Part shown: positions 60,220 to 64,000 of the stretch, piece after piece
Layout: the number at the start of each line of letters is the position of its first letter
Numbering within the stretch: the first letter of the stretch is position 1
NCBI RefSeq assembly: GCF_021462825.1
Contig: NZ_JAKEEB010000009.1
Coordinates: 62,001 to 126,000, forward strand
From: Streptomyces glomeratus
GTDB lineage: Bacteria; Actinomycetota; Actinomycetes; Streptomycetales; Streptomycetaceae
Length of the DNA: 64,000 nt
Reading direction: 5' to 3'
Program-made: the position numbers and the translations under genes
The notes under the pieces: generated by a model
The model's database searches: none
Told to the model about the DNA's origin: nothing
Seen by the model: only the letters and a program-made list of their open reading frames with translations

Positions 60220-60244
60220 GCGCAGAGCGTGCCGGTGGCTGGCT

Positions 60245-60502
60245 TCACGGCGGTTGCACCGTGGTTTCACGGCCGTCCGGGCCTGGTGAACGGCCCGAAA
60301 CGCGCTCGATGTCCAGGTCCAGGAAGTGGGCCGAGCATGAGATGCACGGGTCGTGGTTGCGGATGGCGCGTTCGCACAGGCGGGCGAGCTCGGCGTCGGA
60401 CGTCCGTCCCCGGGTCAGGGCGGACTGGACGAGCACGCGCAGATCCTCCTCGATCGCTCCCTGGATCGCCGAGCCTCGGTGTGGCGGCTGAACGTTGCCG
60501 CG
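60245..60502 (-). pseudogene. [NiFe] hydrogenase large-subunit 3' fragment
   Basis: This open frame encodes only the last part of a hydrogenase large subunit: AIQGAIEEDLRVLVQ, LARLCERAIRNHDPC and ISCSAHFLDLDIER. The C-terminal DPCxxCxxH motif supplies two of the four nickel-binding cysteines, and the sequence around it resembles the group 3b (cytosolic, NAD(P)-linked) type. A stop at 60503-60505 precedes it, and no N-terminal CxxC part is nearby, so the gene has lost most of its 5' end. Confidence 0.8.
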
Positions 60503-60549
60503 TCAGTCGGCGGCCCTCCCATGGCGTGCGGCCTCGGCCGGTGCACAAC

Positions 60550-60852
60550 GTCTCCGCCTCGATGACCTCCGCCAGCGGCGGCACCGCCCAGGCGACGGCG
60601 GCCGTCAGCCCCGCTCCCAGGGATCGATCGGCTCCTTCGACCGCGTATATGACAAGACGCCCGGGGCAGCGCCCCAGCATCCGGGCGGGGTGCACCGTCT
60701 CGACGAGACCGAGCCCGTGGGTGGTGCTGAGGCGTCCGGCGGTCGCTCAGCGCAGCGGGGCGTCCGGTGTCGGACACTGCGTGCCCGACAGCGGCGTCCC
60801 GCCGGTACTCGTTGCCGATCCCGATGACCGCCGCACCTGCGGATGCCGTCAC
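60550..60852 (-). pseudogene. Hydrogenase maturation protease remnant
   Basis: A GTG at 60852 begins AAVIGIGNEYRRDAAVGHAV, the N-terminus of the endopeptidase that trims the hydrogenase large subunit; the GIGNE motif holds a nickel-binding Glu. After about 60790 the frame breaks. In another frame LGRCPGRLVIYAVEGADRSL and AVPPLAEVIEAE supply the family C-terminus. The middle is missing, so the gene is broken by deletion and frameshift. It lies next to the large-subunit fragment it would have processed. Confidence 0.8.
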
Positions 60853-60946
60853 CGGACTGCCGGCCGTTGCGATCCCCCACGTCGGGCACCCTGTCGGTGT
60901 CGCAATCCAGGCACCGGAGTCCTTTGGGCCGCCTGCTCGGGTCGGT

Positions 60947-61405
60947 TCACGTGCCATAGGAAGGGCTGTCCGTCGACGGCGGCCCAGGAGGCTCTTCGAG
61001 GATGCTCCAGGCGACCGGGCCGAGCAGATCGGCCAGTCGTTGGAAAACGTCCAGCAACAGGTCGTCCACCGTCAGCATGCCCACGACCCTTTGCCCGTCG
61101 ACGACGGGCAGGCGGCGCACACCGCACCGGCGGAGGATCCGATACGCCACGTCGACGTCGTCGGCCATGCCCACGGTGATGACCCGCGGCGACATCACCG
61201 CCTCGACCGGGGTTCCGCTGTCCAGGCCACGGCCGAGCCCCCGCACCGCCAGGTCGCGGTCGGTGACGATGCCGCGCAGTGTTCCGCCCTCGACGACGAG
61301 TACGGAACCGACTCCGTATTCGCCCATCTGCCGGGCCGCTTCTCCCAGAGAGGTCCGCAGGGGGACGGCAGCCGCGGGAGTGCTCATCGCCTCGGAGACC
61401 TGCAT
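60947..61405 (-). CDS. CBS-domain protein
   Basis: This 152-residue protein has two CBS motifs: VPLRTSLGEAARQMGEYGVGSVLVV with GIVTDRDLAVRG, and ITVGMADDVDVAYRILRRCG with VVGMLTVDDLLLD. Together they form one Bateman module that binds adenine nucleotides. GAGGAGG precedes ATG 61405. It is 11 bases after the DUF1540 gene and co-transcribed with it. Stand-alone CBS proteins like this are typical of the actinobacterial dormancy and hypoxia response. Confidence 0.92.
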   Translation of the reverse strand: MQVSEAMSTPAAAVPLRTSLGEAARQMGEYGVGSVLVVEGGTLRGIVTDRDLAVRGLGRGLDSGTPVEAVMSPRVITVGMADDVDVAYRILRRCGVRRLPVVDGQRVVGMLTVDDLLLDVFQRLADLLGPVAWSILEEPPGPPSTDSPSYGT

Positions 61406-61416
61406 CCCCAGCCTCC

Positions 61417-61701
61417 TCAGCGTGGGCTGTAGGTCAGGCAGTCGGCGCCTTGCCGCCCCGGGCCGACAGCGATGCCGGCCGCTTGGCACTCGAGTCGCGA
61501 GTTGTGCCGGCAATCGGTCATCTTGCACGCTCCGACCTGTCCTGCGGCAGCCGGATCGCCGCCCTTGAAGGCGGTGACGAAGAATGTGTCGCACTGGGCG
61601 TGCGGAGGATCACCCACGGTGATGGCCAGCGCATGACATGCGGCACCGACGTTGTACGAGCACGACTCCACCGCGCACTCGGTGATGAAGGGCATCTCCA
61701 C
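61417..61701 (-). CDS. DUF1540 cysteine-rich protein, two copies of the domain
   Basis: This 94-residue protein has two repeats of the DUF1540 pattern, each with four Cys: ECAVESCSYN...ACHA...QCDTF and ACKMTDCRHN...ECQA...DCLTY. The clusters look like small metal-binding (zinc or Fe-S) modules. GTG 61701 has AGGAGG 5 bases upstream; ATG 61695 is the alternative. It is the first gene of an operon with the CBS protein. Confidence 0.88.
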   Translation of the reverse strand: MEMPFITECAVESCSYNVGAACHALAITVGDPPHAQCDTFFVTAFKGGDPAAAGQVGACKMTDCRHNSRLECQAAGIAVGPGRQGADCLTYSPR

Positions 61702-61833
61702 GGAGTCCTCCTGACATCGGCACGCTGCCGGGGCCGGCGGTGGCGGCCCGCGCGACGTCGTGCGATCGGTCAGACATCAAGGTGTTCCCCCCTCAGCCCC
61801 GCGACGGCGTGCGACACCCGGAGATGCCGCGAA

Positions 61834-63273
61834 TCACCCGAAGGGCCCGGGACGCGGCGAGGAGTGGGCGCTTCGGGACGACGGTGGAAGCGAGGCTGAG
61901 AGCCTGCGACCGGAGTGCCCGCCGCCAACGGGCACTTCGAGGTGTTCCGGGCGGACCCGTCGTGCGATCTCCCCGCGCACCCGCGACGTCAGGTCTTCCA
62001 GCGCCGGTGACACGACCGGGCGCCAGGGCTCCGGGCGGTCGATTCTGCGGGCCGGGGCGGGAAGATCGGCGATGTCGTGGGCGCAGCGCGCACACGCGTA
62101 CTCCCACCGGTCGGGTGGCCCCGTACGCCGGCCGTCGCGCATGACGGTGCGCAGCAGCCGCTGTGCCGAGTCCGGCGGGTCCTCCTCACGCAGCCCGATG
62201 ACATCCGGCTGTCCCGGGCGGCGGAAGACCTGCTTGCCGCCCGGGGCCGTCACCTTCGCCGTGGACAGCTTCATGACCGGGCGGCCGTCGTACTCCACGA
62301 GCTTGTACGCCGCGTCCAGGTACGGCGCGTCCGCCGCCACGCCCACCTTCGTGCCCACCGCGTACGCGTCGATCGGGGCCCCGCCGTGCACCAGCTCCGC
62401 GACCGCGTACTCGTCGAGCCCGCCGCTGGCGACGATGCGGACGTCGGCCAGTCCGGCGGCGTCGAGCAGGGCCCGCGCCCGCCGGGCCAGCTCGCCGAGG
62501 TCCCCGCTGTCCAGGCGGACGGCGCACCCCGGCCCTCGCCGGATCTCCTGCAGAACACGGGCGGCGGCCATGACTCCCGCCTCGGTGTCGTAGGTGTCGA
62601 CGAGGAACGTGACCGGTCCCGGATGCGTGCGTGCGAAGGCTCGGAACGCTTCCTCCTCGCCGGGGAACGCCTCCACGTAGGAGTGGGCCATCGTGCCCGA
62701 GGCCGGAAAGTCCAGGGCGCCGGCCGCCGCCACGTTGCTGGTGGCCGCGAAGCCCACCAATGCTGCCAGCCGGGCCGCCTGCAGACCGGCCCAGGGGCCG
62801 TGGGTGCGGCGCAGGGAGAAGTCCACGACGGGCCGTCCGGCCGCCGCGAGGACACAGCGGGCGGCCTTGGACGCCACCGCCGTCTGATGGCACAGCAGGT
62901 TGAGCAGGTACGTCTCGACGAGCTGTGCCTGGGGCAGCGGCGCGGTCACCTCCAGCAGCGGCTCACCCGCGAGGACGACGTGGCCCTCGGGGACGGCACG
63001 CACCTCACCCTCGAAGGCCAGCCCCAGCAGCGGCTCCAGGTCCTCGGGCGGCCGGCGCAGGGCTGCCGCGAATTCCTCGACGTCCGCGCGTTCCACGCGG
63101 TAGCGGGCCAGGAAGTCGAGTGCGGGTTCCAGGCCCGCCGCGACCAGGAACCCCCGGCCGGGCGGCAGATCACGGACGAAGAGGCTGAAGGTCGCCGGGG
63201 CGCGCATGCCTTCCCGCAGATAGGACAGGGCCATGGTCACTTCGTACAAGTCGGTGGTGGTGACATCGGACAT
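61834..63273 (-). CDS. pncB: Nicotinate phosphoribosyltransferase
   Basis: This 479-residue enzyme makes nicotinate mononucleotide from nicotinate and PRPP for NAD salvage. It has the N-terminal TDLYEVTMALSYL, FSLRRTHGP, ATSNVAAA, SGTMAHSYVEAF, DTYDTEAG, VRLDSGDLGELAR and ASGGLDEYAV motifs. The last 25 residues (GRRLSASLPPSSRSAHSS) look unlike the family and may be an altered C-terminus. In mycobacteria a second copy of this enzyme (PncB2) is part of the hypoxia regulon, which fits its neighbours here. Confidence 0.92.
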   Translation of the reverse strand: MSDVTTTDLYEVTMALSYLREGMRAPATFSLFVRDLPPGRGFLVAAGLEPALDFLARYRVERADVEEFAAALRRPPEDLEPLLGLAFEGEVRAVPEGHVVLAGEPLLEVTAPLPQAQLVETYLLNLLCHQTAVASKAARCVLAAAGRPVVDFSLRRTHGPWAGLQAARLAALVGFAATSNVAAAGALDFPASGTMAHSYVEAFPGEEEAFRAFARTHPGPVTFLVDTYDTEAGVMAAARVLQEIRRGPGCAVRLDSGDLGELARRARALLDAAGLADVRIVASGGLDEYAVAELVHGGAPIDAYAVGTKVGVAADAPYLDAAYKLVEYDGRPVMKLSTAKVTAPGGKQVFRRPGQPDVIGLREEDPPDSAQRLLRTVMRDGRRTGPPDRWEYACARCAHDIADLPAPARRIDRPEPWRPVVSPALEDLTSRVRGEIARRVRPEHLEVPVGGGHSGRRLSASLPPSSRSAHSSPRPGPFG

Positions 63274-63373
63274 GGTGACCGCCACTGAGCTGGGTGGGTG
63301 AGGGGTCGCCGGCCGATGACGAGGCGCTCCCTGGTCTCGTCACCAGTCTCGGCGACCGGTCGCGTGAACACAT

Positions 63374-63496
63374 GGGCCGACCGGCCCTGCACGTGCGGTC
63401 TCGTCCTCGCCGAGCGCATGCCCTGAGGCCCGCTCCGAATCGCGTCTCCGAAGACGCCGTGCGGAATCTCCAGCCGATTTGAGGGCCGACCGGCCC
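63374..63496. promoter_or_regulatory. Two identical GGGCC-N4-GGCCC palindromes
   Basis: GGGCCGACCGGCCC occurs at 63374-63387 and again, identically, at 63483-63496, in the noncoding stretch (63274-63622) between the nicotinate phosphoribosyltransferase gene and the GNAT remnant/CBS gene. No gene is seen in this stretch. They may be binding sites for a DevR/OsdR-type regulator (inference). Confidence 0.5.
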
Positions 63497-63554
63497 CCGT
63501 CCCACCCCGGGCAGCCCATGTGATCACGATCGCAACAGCCGCATCCTCGAAAGA

Positions 63555-63603
63555 GCCGAGAGCCGAAAGCCGAAAGCCGAAAGCTGAGAGCTGAGAGCCG
63601 AGG
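63555..63603. repeat. 7-bp tandem repeat, 7 copies
   Basis: Units of GCCGAAA/GCCGAGA/GCTGAGA follow one another seven times with one- or two-base variation, in noncoding DNA upstream of the GNAT remnant. Confidence 0.9.
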
Positions 63604-63622
63604 GGCTGGGAGGCGATATGCG

Positions 63623-63842
63623 ATGACGGACGACACGCCCAGCTGCCCCTCTGGTCCGCGACCCGCTCGCGGACGGTAGCAGCGTGTGCATCCGGCCCGT
63701 GCAACCGGGCGATCACGAGCGGTTGTGGGCGTTCTACGCCGAGATGTCACCGGAAAACCTTCACACGCGTACGCCTGCTTCCCCGCAGACACCAGGACCC
63801 GTATCTGCGCCGACTCCGCTGAGGAGGGAGAGGAGGGAACGG
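63623..63842 (+). pseudogene. GNAT/acyl-CoA-ligase-type gene, N-terminal remnant
   Basis: An ATG at 63623 begins MTDDTP. A shifted frame then reads LVRDPLADGSSVCIRPVQPG and DHERLWAFYAEMSPENLHTR, the N-terminus of the GNAT domain found in large protein acetyltransferases (often fused to acetate-CoA ligase) in dormancy clusters. After about 40 residues similarity stops, and a stop overlaps the next gene's ribosome site region. Frameshift plus truncation make it a pseudogene. Confidence 0.7.
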
Positions 63843-63844
63843 AT

Positions 63845-64000
63845 ATGAAACACAACAAGGTCGGCTCCGTGATGACCATGGATGTCGTCCGGGCCGAGTA
63901 CCGCACTCCGTTCAAGGAGGTCGCGCGGCTCCTCTCGGAACGCCGGATCAGCGGACTGCCCGTCGTGGACGACGACGACAAGGTCATCGGCGTCATCTCC
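63845..64000 (+). CDS. CBS-domain protein, 5' part (cut by the window end)
   Basis: The first 52 codons begin MKHNKVGSVMTMDVVRAEYR and continue FKEVARLLSERRISGLPVVD and KVIGVIS, a first CBS motif. It probably belongs to a CBS or CBS-BON protein of the dormancy set. GGAGGGAGAGGAGGG before the ATG is an unusually strong ribosome site. The rest lies beyond the window. Confidence 0.88.
   Translation, partial: MKHNKVGSVMTMDVVRAEYRTPFKEVARLLSERRISGLPVVDDDDKVIGVIS

Noticed and set aside
63340..63996. 218-codon minus-strand frame at the window end
   Set aside because: It reads through the 7-bp repeat as Leu/Ser/Arg repeats and is antisense to the GNAT remnant and CBS gene.

Overview
The window looks like a piece of a Streptomyces chromosome, probably off the central core. 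The sequence is very GC-rich, with strong third-position G/C, GTG and TTG starts, many 1-4 bp stop/start overlaps and several apparently leaderless promoters. The families fit too: DUF6479, DUF5997, DUF6214, DUF2630, DUF5134, DUF6421, DUF6332, Rv1733c-like, mycothiol- and F420-linked enzymes. No rRNA, tRNA, CRISPR array, insertion sequence or replication origin was seen.

Layout. 1-2.4 kb is a coupled operon: HemK2-type methyltransferase, CDGSH iron-sulfur protein with a heptapeptide-repeat N-terminus, haem-oxygenase-like diiron protein and a small membrane protein. 2.4-23 kb is mostly single housekeeping and accessory genes: LysR-like sensor, Lrp, two FUSC transporters, a lactonase, a degenerate chelatase, uracil-DNA glycosylase, a BNR-repeat protein, ferredoxin reductase, TetR, HAD, M56 protease, MarR, two VOC proteins, GNAT and a glycerophosphodiesterase. 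23.5-32.4 kb holds DUF6421-SDR-threonine aldolase, transglutaminase-B3/4, acyltransferase, thioredoxin, a Cys-rich leader peptide before a flavin reductase, and etfBA. 32.4-37.2 kb has a secreted EEP-family phosphatase/nuclease, a DUF6986 aldolase-like enzyme and a divergent LacI/ROK kinase pair.

37.5-46.9 kb is the most interesting region. Four overlapping genes (dynamin-like GTPase, second P-loop GTPase, tail-anchored protein, small helical protein) lead into a 1426-residue SEFIR-STAND NTPase, an NLR-like architecture. I read it as a GTPase-plus-NLR conflict (anti-phage or altruistic-death) cassette. The NLR gene contains a TTA codon, so its translation should depend on the developmental tRNA bldA.

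46.9-60.2 kb returns to ordinary genes: secreted peptide, kinase-NUDIX fusion, frameshifted metallo-hydrolase, M20 dipeptidase, geranylgeranyl reductase, F420-type nitroreductase with a TetR, NarL-type two-component system, MFS/MarR pair, mycothiol-dependent enzyme and P450. 60.2-64 kb resembles the hypoxia/dormancy gene sets of actinobacteria: CBS-domain proteins, DUF1540 and nicotinate phosphoribosyltransferase lie next to broken remnants of a [NiFe] hydrogenase large subunit, its maturation protease and a GNAT protein, with repeated palindromes that could be DevR/OsdR-type boxes. This looks like a decaying copy of such a set.
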